A stretch of DNA of 64,000 nt, taken from Lactobacillus sp. (GTDB lineage Bacteria; Bacillota; Bacilli; Lactobacillales; Lactobacillaceae). Below, piece by piece: positions 32,631 to 41,937 of the stretch (within the stretch, counting starts at the first letter, position 1; every line of letters starts with the position of its first letter). The DNA is taken from assembly GCA_022484695.1 (NCBI GenBank), contig JAKVKU010000007.1, positions 62,001 to 126,000 on the forward strand, read 5' to 3'. Made by a program: the position numbers and the translations under genes. The notes under the pieces are model-generated. The model made no database searches. It had not been told where the DNA came from and saw nothing but the letters and a program-made list of their open reading frames with translations.

Positions 32631-33587
32631 ATGAAAGCAACGGCCTTTTTTGAGGATCTAGGAATCCGCTACCCCATTATTCAAGGTGGGATGGCTTGGG
32701 TAGCTGACGGCCAATTGGCTGCAGCAGTTTCAAACGGTGGTGGCTTAGGCATCATCGGTGCCGGCAATGCCCCAGGGGCGGTAGTGGCCGAACAAATCAA
32801 AGTTGCCCGCAGCTTAACGGACAAACCGTTTGGGGTCAACGTGATGCTTTTATCGCCTTTTGTGGATGAAGTCATCAAAGTTGTCCTAGATGCCCATGTC
32901 CCCGTGGTGACCACGGGGGCTGGGGATCCGGGTAAGTACATAGACGCCTTTAAAGCGGCTGGCAGTAAAGTGGTACCCGTGGTGGCTTCAGCTGCCATGG
33001 CCCGCATGATGGCCCGTACTGGTGTTGACGGTGTGGTGGCTGAAGGCATGGAGTCCGGCGGCCATATTGGCCAATTGACCACCATGGCCTTGGTACCTCA
33101 AGTCGTAGATGCCGTGGATATTCCCGTCTTTGCGGCCGGGGGTATTGGCGATGGCCGGGGAATTGCCGCCGCTTTCATGTTAGGGGCTAGTGGAGTCCAA
33201 ATGGGGACCCGCTTTTTAGCCGCTGAAGAGACCAATATTCACGCCAACTACAAAAATGCGGTGCTCAAGGCCAAAGATATCGACACCCAAGTCACTGGCC
33301 AATATGCCGGAGCTCCGGTGCGGGTCTTGAAGACCAAGATGAGCAAGAAGTTCTTGAAAATGGAAAAGGCTGAAGCCCAACAACCGAACCCAGATTTCTC
33401 TAAGTTAGATGAATTGGGTAACGGTAGTTTACGCCGGGCCGTGCAAGAAGGGGACAAGGAAACTGGTTCCTTTATGGCCGGTGAAATTGCGGGCTTGGTT
33501 AAAAAGATCCAACCTGCTGCTGAAATTATTCAAGACTTAGTGCAAGAAACCGACGCCTTATTACAAAACGCTGGGAGATTTATTTAA
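32631..33587 (+). CDS. fabK: Enoyl-ACP reductase II, FMN-dependent
   Basis: 318-residue TIM-barrel flavoprotein (nitronate monooxygenase-like family): N-terminal RYPIIQGGMAWVADGQLAAAVS, GGGLGIIGAGN, flavin-binding EGMESGGHIG and AAGGIGDGRGIAAAFMLGASGVQMGTRF. Reduces enoyl-ACP with NAD(P)H and replaces FabI, which is absent from this cluster. Placement between acpP and fabD is the streptococcal order. TAAGGAG precedes ATG 32631. Confidence 0.95.
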   Translation: MKATAFFEDLGIRYPIIQGGMAWVADGQLAAAVSNGGGLGIIGAGNAPGAVVAEQIKVARSLTDKPFGVNVMLLSPFVDEVIKVVLDAHVPVVTTGAGDPGKYIDAFKAAGSKVVPVVASAAMARMMARTGVDGVVAEGMESGGHIGQLTTMALVPQVVDAVDIPVFAAGGIGDGRGIAAAFMLGASGVQMGTRFLAAEETNIHANYKNAVLKAKDIDTQVTGQYAGAPVRVLKTKMSKKFLKMEKAEAQQPNPDFSKLDELGNGSLRRAVQEGDKETGSFMAGEIAGLVKKIQPAAEIIQDLVQETDALLQNAGRFI

Positions 33588-34516
33588 TGAAATTAGCGTA
33601 TTTATTTTCAGGCCAAGGGGCTCAATATTTGAATATGGGCCAAGACCTTTATGATAATTACAAAACTTATCACGATATCATTGACCAGGCCAGCGCAGCT
33701 TGTGGCTTTGACATCCAAGCCAAAGTCCATGACGAAACGGCCTTAGCTAACACCGCCATGTTACAACCCATGGTGGTGGCCATGAGTTTAGGGGTCCATG
33801 CCTTAGTGGCGGACCAATTACCAAAACCCGTCGCCCATCTAGGCTTGAGTCTAGGTGAATACAGCGCCTTAATCGGGGCGCAGGCCCTGGATTTAAAGAC
33901 GGGCATTCAACTGGTCATCAAACGGGGCCAATTGATGCAGACCGCCTCTGAGAAGTCTAAGGGCAAAATGGTAGCTGTGATGACCAAAGACCACGCCCAA
34001 GTGGCGGCCATCTGCGCTGACATTCAGGCGGGTTATGTAAATATTTGTAACTACAACACCAGCAAACAAGTGGTGATTGGCGGGGATGCAGCGGCCGTTG
34101 ATTTGGCCAAGGCAAAACTGGATGAAGCTGGTTTTAAAACCATTCCGCTAAAAGTTGCCGGGGCCTTTCACACCCCGTTGATGTCCTATGCGGCGGTTAA
34201 TTTAAGTGCCGACTTACGGGCAGCTGCTTTTAAAGATCCCAAAGTGCTTACTTTGAGTAATACCTTGGTGGTGCCTTTTGATCATGTGAACACCGCTGAA
34301 ACGTTGATCGACCAAATTACTGAGCCCACCCATTTTGCCCAATGTTTGCAAAAACTTGGGGAACTGGGCGTGGACACTTTGGTGGAAGTTGGGCCCGGTC
34401 ACACGTTAAGTGGCTTTGCCCGTAAGACCTTAAAGGGTATTAAGACCTATCATGTTGAAGACCAAGACACATTGACTGCCACGGTATCAGCTTTGCAAGG
34501 AGCGATGAACGCATGA
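33587..34516 (+). CDS. fabD: Malonyl-CoA:ACP transacylase
   Basis: 309 residues. N-terminal FSGQGAQ, active-site serine in GLSLGEYSAL (His of the common GHSLG replaced by Leu, as in some streptococci), catalytic His in AGAFHTPLM. Its ATG overlaps the fabK stop (TAATG). Moves malonyl groups from CoA to ACP, feeding FabH and FabF. Confidence 0.95.
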   Translation: MKLAYLFSGQGAQYLNMGQDLYDNYKTYHDIIDQASAACGFDIQAKVHDETALANTAMLQPMVVAMSLGVHALVADQLPKPVAHLGLSLGEYSALIGAQALDLKTGIQLVIKRGQLMQTASEKSKGKMVAVMTKDHAQVAAICADIQAGYVNICNYNTSKQVVIGGDAAAVDLAKAKLDEAGFKTIPLKVAGAFHTPLMSYAAVNLSADLRAAAFKDPKVLTLSNTLVVPFDHVNTAETLIDQITEPTHFAQCLQKLGELGVDTLVEVGPGHTLSGFARKTLKGIKTYHVEDQDTLTATVSALQGAMNA

Positions 34517-35244
34517 ATTTAACAGATAAAGTTGTATTTGTCACCGGTTCTTCCCGGGGTATTGGCAAAGCCATTGCCCTGGCCTTTGCGGCCAAAGGCG
34601 CCCAAGTGGTGTTAAATAGCCGCCATGACATTGCCCCTGAAACCTTGGCCGAATTTGCCGACTTCAATCATGAAGTGGGCACCGCCATTGGGGATATCAG
34701 TGATCCCAAAGACGGCCAAACTTTGGTGAAGGCCATCAAAGCCCAATATGGGTCCTTGGATGTGCTGGTGAATAATGCCGGCATCACCGACGACCAGTTG
34801 TTGTTGCGCATGGGGGCAGATGATTTCATGAAAGTCATCCAAACCAACCTGTTGGGTACTTTTAACGTGTTGCAACCGGCTTTGAAATTAATGTATAAAC
34901 AAAAATCCGGCAGTATTATCAATATCTCCTCCGTGGTGGCCTTGACCGGCAATATCGGTCAAGCCAATTACAGTGCCGCTAAAGCAGGTATCTTGGGCTT
35001 AACCAAGACCACGGCTTTAGAAGGGGCACTGCGGGGGATTCGCTGTAATGCCATTGCCCCAGGGATGGTCAATACGGCGATGACCACAGAGCTCAGCGAC
35101 AAAGTCCAGGCTGAACTATTGGCTCGGATCCCGTTGAAACGGGCCGCTGAACCTGAAGAAATTGCCCACACGGCCATTTTCTTAGCCGAAAACGACTACA
35201 TTACCGGCCAAACCATTAGTGTGAATGGCGGCATGTACATGTAG
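34513..35244 (+). CDS. fabG: 3-oxoacyl-ACP reductase
   Basis: 243-residue SDR: TGSSRGIGKAIA nucleotide site, NNAG, catalytic Ser in NISSVVALTG and YxxxK as YSAAK. NADPH-dependent reduction of 3-ketoacyl-ACP. ATGA overlap with the fabD stop shows coupling. Confidence 0.96.
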   Translation: MNLTDKVVFVTGSSRGIGKAIALAFAAKGAQVVLNSRHDIAPETLAEFADFNHEVGTAIGDISDPKDGQTLVKAIKAQYGSLDVLVNNAGITDDQLLLRMGADDFMKVIQTNLLGTFNVLQPALKLMYKQKSGSIINISSVVALTGNIGQANYSAAKAGILGLTKTTALEGALRGIRCNAIAPGMVNTAMTTELSDKVQAELLARIPLKRAAEPEEIAHTAIFLAENDYITGQTISVNGGMYM

Positions 35245-35300
35245 TTTGCAGGCGGCCGCTGATCTTCGGAACATGGATTTATAAACTAGGAGGAATTACT

Positions 35301-36536
35301 TTGCGTAGAGTTGTTGTGACCGGTATTGGTGCCGTGACGCCCATTGGTAATGACGTCAAGAGTTTTATTGACGGCCTTTATACCAATAAGCTGGCTGCGG
35401 GGCCAATTACCCACTTTGATGCTTCTGATTTAAATGTCACCTTGACCGGGGATGTCAGAGATTTTGACCCGGTGGTTCGGCTGAACAAAAAAGATACGAA
35501 GCGGATGGATCTATTTTCCCAATACGCTGTTTATTCAGCCCTAGAAGCCATGGCCGACGCTAACTTTGAAGAAGGCGTAGTTGCCCCGGAACGTTTAGGC
35601 GTGATGTATGGTTCAGGAATTGGCGGCTTGACCACCATGACCGAACAAGTGGTGAAGATGTATACCAAGGGTGCGGATCGGATTTCTCCGATGTTTATCC
35701 CCGAAACCATCGCCAACATGGCAGCGGGCAATATCGCCATGCGCTTTAAAGCCAAGAACACCTGTCAATGTATCGTGACGGCTTGTTCCTCATCCACGGA
35801 TGCCCTGGGACAAGCTTTCCACCACATTCAAAGTGGGCGGGCGGACATGATGATCTCCGGCGGTGCTGAAGCGGTGAATAACGTGATGGGCGTGGGCGGC
35901 TTTACGGCCCTAACTGCCATCACTAGAGCCACAGATCCAGCTCAAGCATCGATTCCCTTTGACACCAAGCGCTCGGGCTTCTTATTATCCGAAGGCTCTG
36001 GCACTTTGGTGTTGGAAGACTTAGAACATGCTCTAGCCCGGGGTGCCAAGATTTATGGTGAAATCGTGGGTTACGGCAGTACCTGTGACGCCTATCATAT
36101 GACGTCCCCAGACCCAACTGGCGCCGGTGCGGCTAATGCCATGCAAATCGCTATCGATGACGCGGATATTACCCCGGATCAAGTGGGTTATATCAATGCC
36201 CACGGCACCAGCACCAAGGCCAATGACGTCATGGAAGCCATCGCCATCAACACGGTTTTTGGCAAGGAACCTGATGTCTTAGTCAGCTCCACCAAGAGCA
36301 TGACCGGCCACTTATTAGGGGCGGCGGGGGCCATTGAAGCCATCGCCACGTTGACCGCGTTGCAAAAAGATAAAATGCCAATCAACGTTGGGGTCACGGA
36401 ACAAGATCCTGACTGTCAGGTAAACTTGGTCACTGAAGCCAATCAAAACGCCACTGTGGATTATGCCATCAGCAATTCCTTCGGTTTTGGCGGTCATGAT
36501 GCCGTATTAGCAATGAAGAAATGGCGAGGTGTATAA
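35301..36536 (+). CDS. fabF: 3-oxoacyl-ACP synthase II
   Basis: 411 residues. Catalytic Cys in TACSSS, two His in NAHGTST and GHLLGAAG. Elongates acyl-ACP with malonyl-ACP. Initiates at TTG 35301 with AGGAGG nine nt upstream, after a 56-nt gap following fabG. Confidence 0.96.
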   Translation: MRRVVVTGIGAVTPIGNDVKSFIDGLYTNKLAAGPITHFDASDLNVTLTGDVRDFDPVVRLNKKDTKRMDLFSQYAVYSALEAMADANFEEGVVAPERLGVMYGSGIGGLTTMTEQVVKMYTKGADRISPMFIPETIANMAAGNIAMRFKAKNTCQCIVTACSSSTDALGQAFHHIQSGRADMMISGGAEAVNNVMGVGGFTALTAITRATDPAQASIPFDTKRSGFLLSEGSGTLVLEDLEHALARGAKIYGEIVGYGSTCDAYHMTSPDPTGAGAANAMQIAIDDADITPDQVGYINAHGTSTKANDVMEAIAINTVFGKEPDVLVSSTKSMTGHLLGAAGAIEAIATLTALQKDKMPINVGVTEQDPDCQVNLVTEANQNATVDYAISNSFGFGGHDAVLAMKKWRGV

Positions 36537-36539
36537 GCA

Positions 36540-37007
36540 ATGGATCAAGAGACATTATTTAAGTTATTACAGACCTTCGATGAATCCACGGTCCGGGAAA
36601 TGGACCTGGATTTTGACGGGGCTCATGTTTATTTAAGCAAGAATGAAACCAGTGCCCCGGTGGCCCCTAGTCTCCCAGGGCCAGTCGCGGCTAATGCGGC
36701 CCCAGCAGCAACAGCCCCGGCTAAAGCCGGCGGTGCTGGCAAGCCAGCTGCCAAAGTTCCAGACAAACGCAGTGTGATCAAGGCCCAATTGGTGGGGGTG
36801 GTTTATCTACAACCAGCTCCGGATAAAAATAATTACGTCCATGTGGGCGACCACATCCAAAAGGGGCAAATCGTCTGTGTCATTGAAGCCATGAAAATGC
36901 TGACGGAAGTTAAAAGTGAGTTTAACGGCACCGTCGTCAGTATTGACGTGCACAATGAAGATATGGTGGACTTCGACCAACCATTGATGACGGTTCAACC
37001 GGATTAA
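36540..37007 (+). CDS. accB: Biotin carboxyl carrier protein of acetyl-CoA carboxylase
   Basis: 155 residues: an N-terminal helix region, an Ala/Pro-rich linker (about residues 40-75) and the C-terminal biotinyl domain with biotin-accepting Lys in EAMKM. GAGGTG eight nt before ATG 36540. Carries carboxybiotin between AccC and AccAD. Confidence 0.96.
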   Translation: MDQETLFKLLQTFDESTVREMDLDFDGAHVYLSKNETSAPVAPSLPGPVAANAAPAATAPAKAGGAGKPAAKVPDKRSVIKAQLVGVVYLQPAPDKNNYVHVGDHIQKGQIVCVIEAMKMLTEVKSEFNGTVVSIDVHNEDMVDFDQPLMTVQPD

Positions 37008-37019
37008 GGAGGGGATAAA

Positions 37020-37445
37020 ATGGCCCAAGCTAATGTGGACATTCAACAAATTTTACCCCACCGGTATCCCATGTTGCTCATTGACCGGGTGGTGGCCTTA
37101 GAGGCTGGTAAAAGTTGTGCAGCTATTAAAAATATCACCAACAATGAAGCGGTAGTCCAAGGCTATGCTGAGGGGCCAGCCCGCTATCCGCAAATGCTCA
37201 TGGTGGAATCCCTGGCCCAAACTGGGGCTGTGGCTTTATTGTCCCTGCCGGAGTTTGCCGGGCATATTGCCTTTTTCGGCGGGATCGAAAAAGCCGCCTT
37301 TAGTGGCTGGGCAACCCCTGGCGATACCCTAGAAATTGCGGTAGAATTAACGAAATTGCGGCAAAATGCCGGTGTTGGGGAAGGCACTGTGTCTGTTGAT
37401 GGCCAAGTCATCTGCAGTGCTACAATTACCTTCATGGTGTCCTAA
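37020..37445 (+). CDS. fabZ: 3-hydroxyacyl-ACP dehydratase
   Basis: 141 residues, hotdog fold. N-terminal ILPHRYPMLLIDRV is diagnostic for FabZ. In the catalytic segment the usual GHFPGxPVMPG is rewritten: GYAEGPARYPQMLMVESLAQ, so the canonical GHFP His is not in its usual context, though MVESLAQ with the Glu is kept. TAAGGAGG lies before ATG 37020. It is the second dehydratase of the cluster. Confidence 0.88.
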   Translation: MAQANVDIQQILPHRYPMLLIDRVVALEAGKSCAAIKNITNNEAVVQGYAEGPARYPQMLMVESLAQTGAVALLSLPEFAGHIAFFGGIEKAAFSGWATPGDTLEIAVELTKLRQNAGVGEGTVSVDGQVICSATITFMVS

Positions 37446-37460
37446 AGGAGAGAAAAAACT

Positions 37461-38873
37461 ATGTACCAGAAAGTCTTAGTCGCCAATCGTGGCGAAATCG
37501 CCGTGCGCATCATTCGCGTGCTGAAGGAATTAGGTATTCGCTCGGTTGCGATTTATTCAAGGGCTGATGTGAACAGCCTTCATGTGAAATTAGCAGATGA
37601 AGCCGTTTGTGTGGGTGGTCCCATGCCTGTGGCCTCTTATTTGAATGAGCGCAATATTTTGTCGGCGGCGATCTTAACTGGTGCACAAGCCATTCATCCT
37701 GGTTTTGGCTTTTTGTCTGAAAGTAGTGAGTTTGCGCAAATGTGTGCCGAGTGTCAAATTGACTTCATTGGCCCCAAACCTGAGACCATTGATCTCATGG
37801 GGGATAAAGCCAAGGCTCGGCATACCATGCACGTCCATGATATTCCCGTGATCCCCGGCAGTGTGGGCACCATTAGCAGTTTAGCGGAAGCTAAGAAAAT
37901 TGCTGCGGACGTGGGTTATCCCGTATTGTTAAAAGCCGCCGCTGGTGGTGGCGGTAAGGGGATTCGCCGGGTGGATAGTGCCGATCAACTAGCTGCTGCC
38001 TTTGAAGAAGCCCGGCGCGAAGCCAAGGGTGCCTTTAATGACAGTGACATGTATTTGGAGAAAATCATCAGTCCCGCCAAGCACGTGGAAGTTCAGATTT
38101 TTCGGGACCAAAACGGCCACGGGGTTTATTTCCCTGAGCGGGATTGTTCCCTGCAACGGAACCACCAAAAGGTCCTAGAAGAAACCCCTTGTCCGGTTTT
38201 GAACGCCACTGAACGCCAACAACTGGGGGAAACGGCCTTGGCCGCCGCCAGCGTCATCGACTACGTGAATACCGGTACGGTGGAATTTCTCATGGATAGC
38301 GACCATCATTTTTATTTCATGGAAATGAATACCCGCATCCAAGTGGAACATCCCATCACTGAAATGGTCACCGGCACTGACTTGGTGCGGGCCCAGATTT
38401 TAGTGGCCGCCGGGTTAGATTTACCCTTCGCCCAAAGTGACTTGGCTTTAAATGGCTATGCTTTGGAATGTCGGATCAACGCTGAAGACCCGGATAAGAA
38501 TTTCATGCCCTCTGCCGGCCACTTAGATTATCTCTACCTGCCAACAGGCGGCGTGGGCGTGCGCATCGACAGCGGGGTTTATTCCGGCGGCGATGTGTCC
38601 CCTTATTATGATTCCATGATTGCCAAGTTCATCACCCATGGTCAGAGCAGAGACATCGCCATTGCCCGGATGCGCCGAATTTTAGAGGAGCTGGATATCG
38701 AAGGGATTCAATCCAATCGCGCTTTTCAACGGGCCTTATTAGACGACCCCACGTTTTTAGCCGGGGCTGGCAATAACAGCTACATTGAAGCCCATTTCTT
38801 GAAAAACTTCCTAGAACGCCACGGACATAAGGAGCGCCAACATGAATCTCTTCAAAAAAAAGCCGTACGTTGA
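37461..38873 (+). CDS. accC: Biotin carboxylase subunit of acetyl-CoA carboxylase
   Basis: 470 residues; ATP-grasp enzyme that carboxylates biotin. KVLVANRGEIAVRIIRV at the N-terminus, P-loop AAAGGGGKGIR, catalytic EMNTRIQVEH and C-terminal domain GYALECRINAEDP. Its 3' end overlaps accD by 32 nt. Confidence 0.97.
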   Translation: MYQKVLVANRGEIAVRIIRVLKELGIRSVAIYSRADVNSLHVKLADEAVCVGGPMPVASYLNERNILSAAILTGAQAIHPGFGFLSESSEFAQMCAECQIDFIGPKPETIDLMGDKAKARHTMHVHDIPVIPGSVGTISSLAEAKKIAADVGYPVLLKAAAGGGGKGIRRVDSADQLAAAFEEARREAKGAFNDSDMYLEKIISPAKHVEVQIFRDQNGHGVYFPERDCSLQRNHQKVLEETPCPVLNATERQQLGETALAAASVIDYVNTGTVEFLMDSDHHFYFMEMNTRIQVEHPITEMVTGTDLVRAQILVAAGLDLPFAQSDLALNGYALECRINAEDPDKNFMPSAGHLDYLYLPTGGVGVRIDSGVYSGGDVSPYYDSMIAKFITHGQSRDIAIARMRRILEELDIEGIQSNRAFQRALLDDPTFLAGAGNNSYIEAHFLKNFLERHGHKERQHESLQKKAVR

Positions 38874-39693
38874 GACCCATCCCCATCGACAGCCAGAAAG
38901 ACATTTTAATCAAAAAGTCCCGGATAACATGTTTATTCAATGCCCCCACTGTAAAGAAGGGGCTTATTACAAGGCCTTCGGGGCTTTTCGGGTCTGCCCT
39001 AACTGTGGCTATGGCATGCGCTTAAAGGCCCAAGAACGCCTGGACATGCTGACAGCTGACTACACGCCATGGGATACGGATCTGCAAACCAAAGACCCCC
39101 TAAACTTCCCGGGCTATGACCAAAAACTGGCCAAAGCCCAGGCAGCCACCGGCCTCAATGATTCCGTTTGGACCGGGGAAGCCCGGATCGCCGGGGCCAA
39201 TGTGGCCTTGGGGATCATGGACCCCTTTTTCATCATGGGTTCTTTAGGGACCATTACCGGGGAGAAAATCACCCGTTTATTTGAACGAGCCTTGAACAAA
39301 AAGTTGCCCGTGGTGATTTTTACCGCTTCTGGGGGCGCTCGGATGCAAGAGGGGATGCCGGCCTTGATGCAGATGGCCAAAATCTCCCAGGCCGTGGCTC
39401 GCCATAGTGCCGCTGGCCTGTTTTATTTAACGATTTTGACCGATCCCACCACCGGCGGCGTTACCGCCAGCTTTGCCATGCAAGGGGATATTATTGCCGC
39501 TGAGCCCCATACCTTAGTGGGCTTTGCCGGCCGTCGGGTGATCGAACAGACCATTCATAAGAAATTACCCGAGGACTTCCAAAGCGGGGAGAACTTGCAA
39601 AAGCATGGTTTTGTGGACAGCATTGTGCCCCGGGAGAAATTGGGGGCCTTTATTGCCCAGGTGGTGCGCTTAAACCAACCGGAAGAAGAATAG
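38842..39693 (+). CDS. accD: Acetyl-CoA carboxylase carboxyltransferase beta subunit
   Basis: 283 residues. N-terminal zinc ribbon with four Cys (CPHC and CPNC, residues 33-57), then a crotonase-type carboxyltransferase with GGARMQEG and TTGGVTASFA. AAGGAG precedes ATG 38842, inside the end of accC. With AccA forms the carboxyltransferase. Confidence 0.96.
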   Translation: MNLFKKKPYVETHPHRQPERHFNQKVPDNMFIQCPHCKEGAYYKAFGAFRVCPNCGYGMRLKAQERLDMLTADYTPWDTDLQTKDPLNFPGYDQKLAKAQAATGLNDSVWTGEARIAGANVALGIMDPFFIMGSLGTITGEKITRLFERALNKKLPVVIFTASGGARMQEGMPALMQMAKISQAVARHSAAGLFYLTILTDPTTGGVTASFAMQGDIIAAEPHTLVGFAGRRVIEQTIHKKLPEDFQSGENLQKHGFVDSIVPREKLGAFIAQVVRLNQPEEE

Positions 39694-39703
39694 GTGAGAA
39701 GAA

Positions 39704-40480
39704 ATGGCTCAGAAGAAAACAGCAGCTGAAGTGGTCCAAGCCGCCCGCAGTGCCGATAAAATCAGCACGAAGACGTTGATCAATGGGCTGTTTAATGATT
39801 TTGTTGAATTACACGGGGATCGTAACGGCGGCGACGACCCCGCCATTATTGGGGGAATCGCCCGCTTGGGGAATCGGCCGGTGACGGTGATCGCCACGCA
39901 AAAAGGCGAAACCGTGGAAGAAAAAATTGCCACCCATTACGGCGACCCGGAACCAGAAGGATACCGCAAGGCCCTGCGCCTCATGCGCCAAGCCGCTAAG
40001 TTTAACCGACCGATCGTGACTTTGATCAACACCGCCGGGGCCTATCCTGGGGCCGATGCCGAAGCCCACGGACAAGGTGAAGCCATTGCGGCTTTGCTCC
40101 AGGCGTCTTATGACCTGCCCGTGCCCTTTATCGCCACGATTTTTGGCGAAGGCGGCTCCGGCGGTGCCCTAGCGCTAGCCTGTGCCGATGAAGTTTGGAT
40201 GTTTGAAAACAGCATTTATTCCGTCTTATCCCCCGAGGGGTTTGCGTCCATTCTTTGGAAAGACAGTGCCCGGGCTGGGGAAGCCGCGGGGTTAATGAAA
40301 TTGACGCCCAATGATTTATTAGATATGAAAATTATTGACACCATTATTCCTGAACCAACGAATCAAGATCGTTTGCTAAAAAATCTGAAGAAGAAATTAC
40401 TGTTGAAGCTGGCCGATTTAAGCCAATTATCTGGTGAAGAACTGATTCAAAAACGGCTAGCCCGCTTCCGCGAGTTTTAA
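39704..40480 (+). CDS. accA: Acetyl-CoA carboxylase carboxyltransferase alpha subunit
   Basis: 258 residues, shorter than the E. coli form as usual in lactic acid bacteria. Conserved FVELHGDRNGGDDPAI, NTAGAYPGADAEAHGQGEAIA and GEGGSGGALALA. GTGAGAAG precedes ATG. Last fatty acid gene; the dehydrogenase gene follows after 18 nt without a terminator. Confidence 0.96.
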   Translation: MAQKKTAAEVVQAARSADKISTKTLINGLFNDFVELHGDRNGGDDPAIIGGIARLGNRPVTVIATQKGETVEEKIATHYGDPEPEGYRKALRLMRQAAKFNRPIVTLINTAGAYPGADAEAHGQGEAIAALLQASYDLPVPFIATIFGEGGSGGALALACADEVWMFENSIYSVLSPEGFASILWKDSARAGEAAGLMKLTPNDLLDMKIIDTIIPEPTNQDRLLKNLKKKLLLKLADLSQLSGEELIQKRLARFREF

Positions 40481-40497
40481 GAAACGAAGGTATATGA

Positions 40498-41892
40498 ATG
40501 GATACATATTATGATGTTGTCGTCTTAGGCGGTGGCGTGGGTGGCTATACAGCAGCCATCCAAGCTGCCAAACACCACTTAAAAGTTGCTTTGATCGAAG
40601 CACGACTTTTGGGTGGTGTTTGTTTAAATCAAGGCTGTATTCCCACCAAAGCTTATTTGAAGTCTGCGGCCGTCCTGCGGGATGTGCAGCGGGCGGCGGA
40701 GTTTGGGGTGGAAGCTAGTGCCCAGGGCTTTGATTTTGGCACTATTTTTGACCGTAAAGAAAAAATTGTGGACCAACTGCGCCAAGGGGTGGCTTATTTG
40801 ATGCAAGAAAATGCCATCACGGTTTTTGAAGGCACCGGTAAGATTTTAAGCCCCCGGCAAATTCAAGTGACCACTGGCGACAAAGTAGACACCTTAGATT
40901 TTCGCAACCTGATCATTGCCACTGGCGCCACGGCCAAGACTTTGCCGGACTTATTGATCGATGGGACCCGCCTGGTGACTTCCCAGGAATTGTTAGCCCA
41001 AGATTATCTGCCCGCTAGTTTGGTGGTTATCGGCGGGGGTGCCATTGGTTTAGAGTGGGCCTCCTTATTGAATGATTTTGGGGTCCAGGTGCAAGTTTTG
41101 GAATACGCTGACCAATTACTGGCCAATGAGACCAAAACCATCAGTAAGGCCTTAAAAGCCGCTTTAACCAAGCGTGGTATCCAGATCACCACCGGGGCTC
41201 AGGTCACCAGCAGTGAAATTGAGGATCAAAGTGTGATGATTCGCTACACGGATGCCAACGGGGTTGCCCAATCGGCTATTGCCGAGCAAGCTTTAGTGGC
41301 CGTGGGTCGCCAGGCCCGGGTCACCGGTTTTGGTTTAGACAATACCGACGTGATTTTGACAGCTAAAAACACTATTGCCGTGGATAATCATTATGAAACC
41401 AATGTGCCTAATATCTTTGCCATTGGCGATTGCATCGATACCCTGCAATTGGCCCACGTGGCCATGGCCGAAGGGATTCATGCCGCCGACTTTATTGCCG
41501 GCCAAGATGTTGAGCCCATTGATTACGACCAAGTGCCCCGCTGTATTTACACCTACCCCGAAGTGGCCGTGGTGGGTCCGGCCAACATTGACCCGGACCA
41601 ACATCCCCATGTGAAAACTGGTATCTTTCCTTACCAAGCCAATGGCAAAGCCTTGATTGAAGGGGAAAGTGCCGGCAGTGTGCAAGTGGCCATTGATGGG
41701 GACACCGATGACTTATTGCAGGTCTTGATCGTGGGCGAACACGCCACGGATATGATCAGTGAAGCCAGTTTAGGCTTGTACTTAAACGCCTCGGCCGCCG
41801 AAGTAGCGGCCACCATTCATCCCCACCCAACCTTATCTGAAACCATCCGCCAAGCGACGTTAGCCGCCAAAGGCCTGGCCACAGATATTTAA
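40498..41892 (+). CDS. bkdD: Dihydrolipoamide dehydrogenase (E3) of the branched-chain complex
   Basis: 464-residue FAD disulfide oxidoreductase: VVLGGGVGGYTAAIQAA, redox-active CLNQGC, NAD motif VIGGGAIGLEWA and C-terminal HPHPTLSE with catalytic His and Glu. It reoxidises lipoyl groups of E2 with NAD+. The order E3, E1 alpha, E1 beta, E2 is that of the enterococcal bkdDABC genes. GAAGG upstream. Same-strand and 18 nt from accA. Confidence 0.9.
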   Translation: MDTYYDVVVLGGGVGGYTAAIQAAKHHLKVALIEARLLGGVCLNQGCIPTKAYLKSAAVLRDVQRAAEFGVEASAQGFDFGTIFDRKEKIVDQLRQGVAYLMQENAITVFEGTGKILSPRQIQVTTGDKVDTLDFRNLIIATGATAKTLPDLLIDGTRLVTSQELLAQDYLPASLVVIGGGAIGLEWASLLNDFGVQVQVLEYADQLLANETKTISKALKAALTKRGIQITTGAQVTSSEIEDQSVMIRYTDANGVAQSAIAEQALVAVGRQARVTGFGLDNTDVILTAKNTIAVDNHYETNVPNIFAIGDCIDTLQLAHVAMAEGIHAADFIAGQDVEPIDYDQVPRCIYTYPEVAVVGPANIDPDQHPHVKTGIFPYQANGKALIEGESAGSVQVAIDGDTDDLLQVLIVGEHATDMISEASLGLYLNASAAEVAATIHPHPTLSETIRQATLAAKGLATDI

Positions 41893-41937
41893 AAATAGAT
41901 TTTAAGTAGCATAACGAAATGGAGGTTACATCGAATA

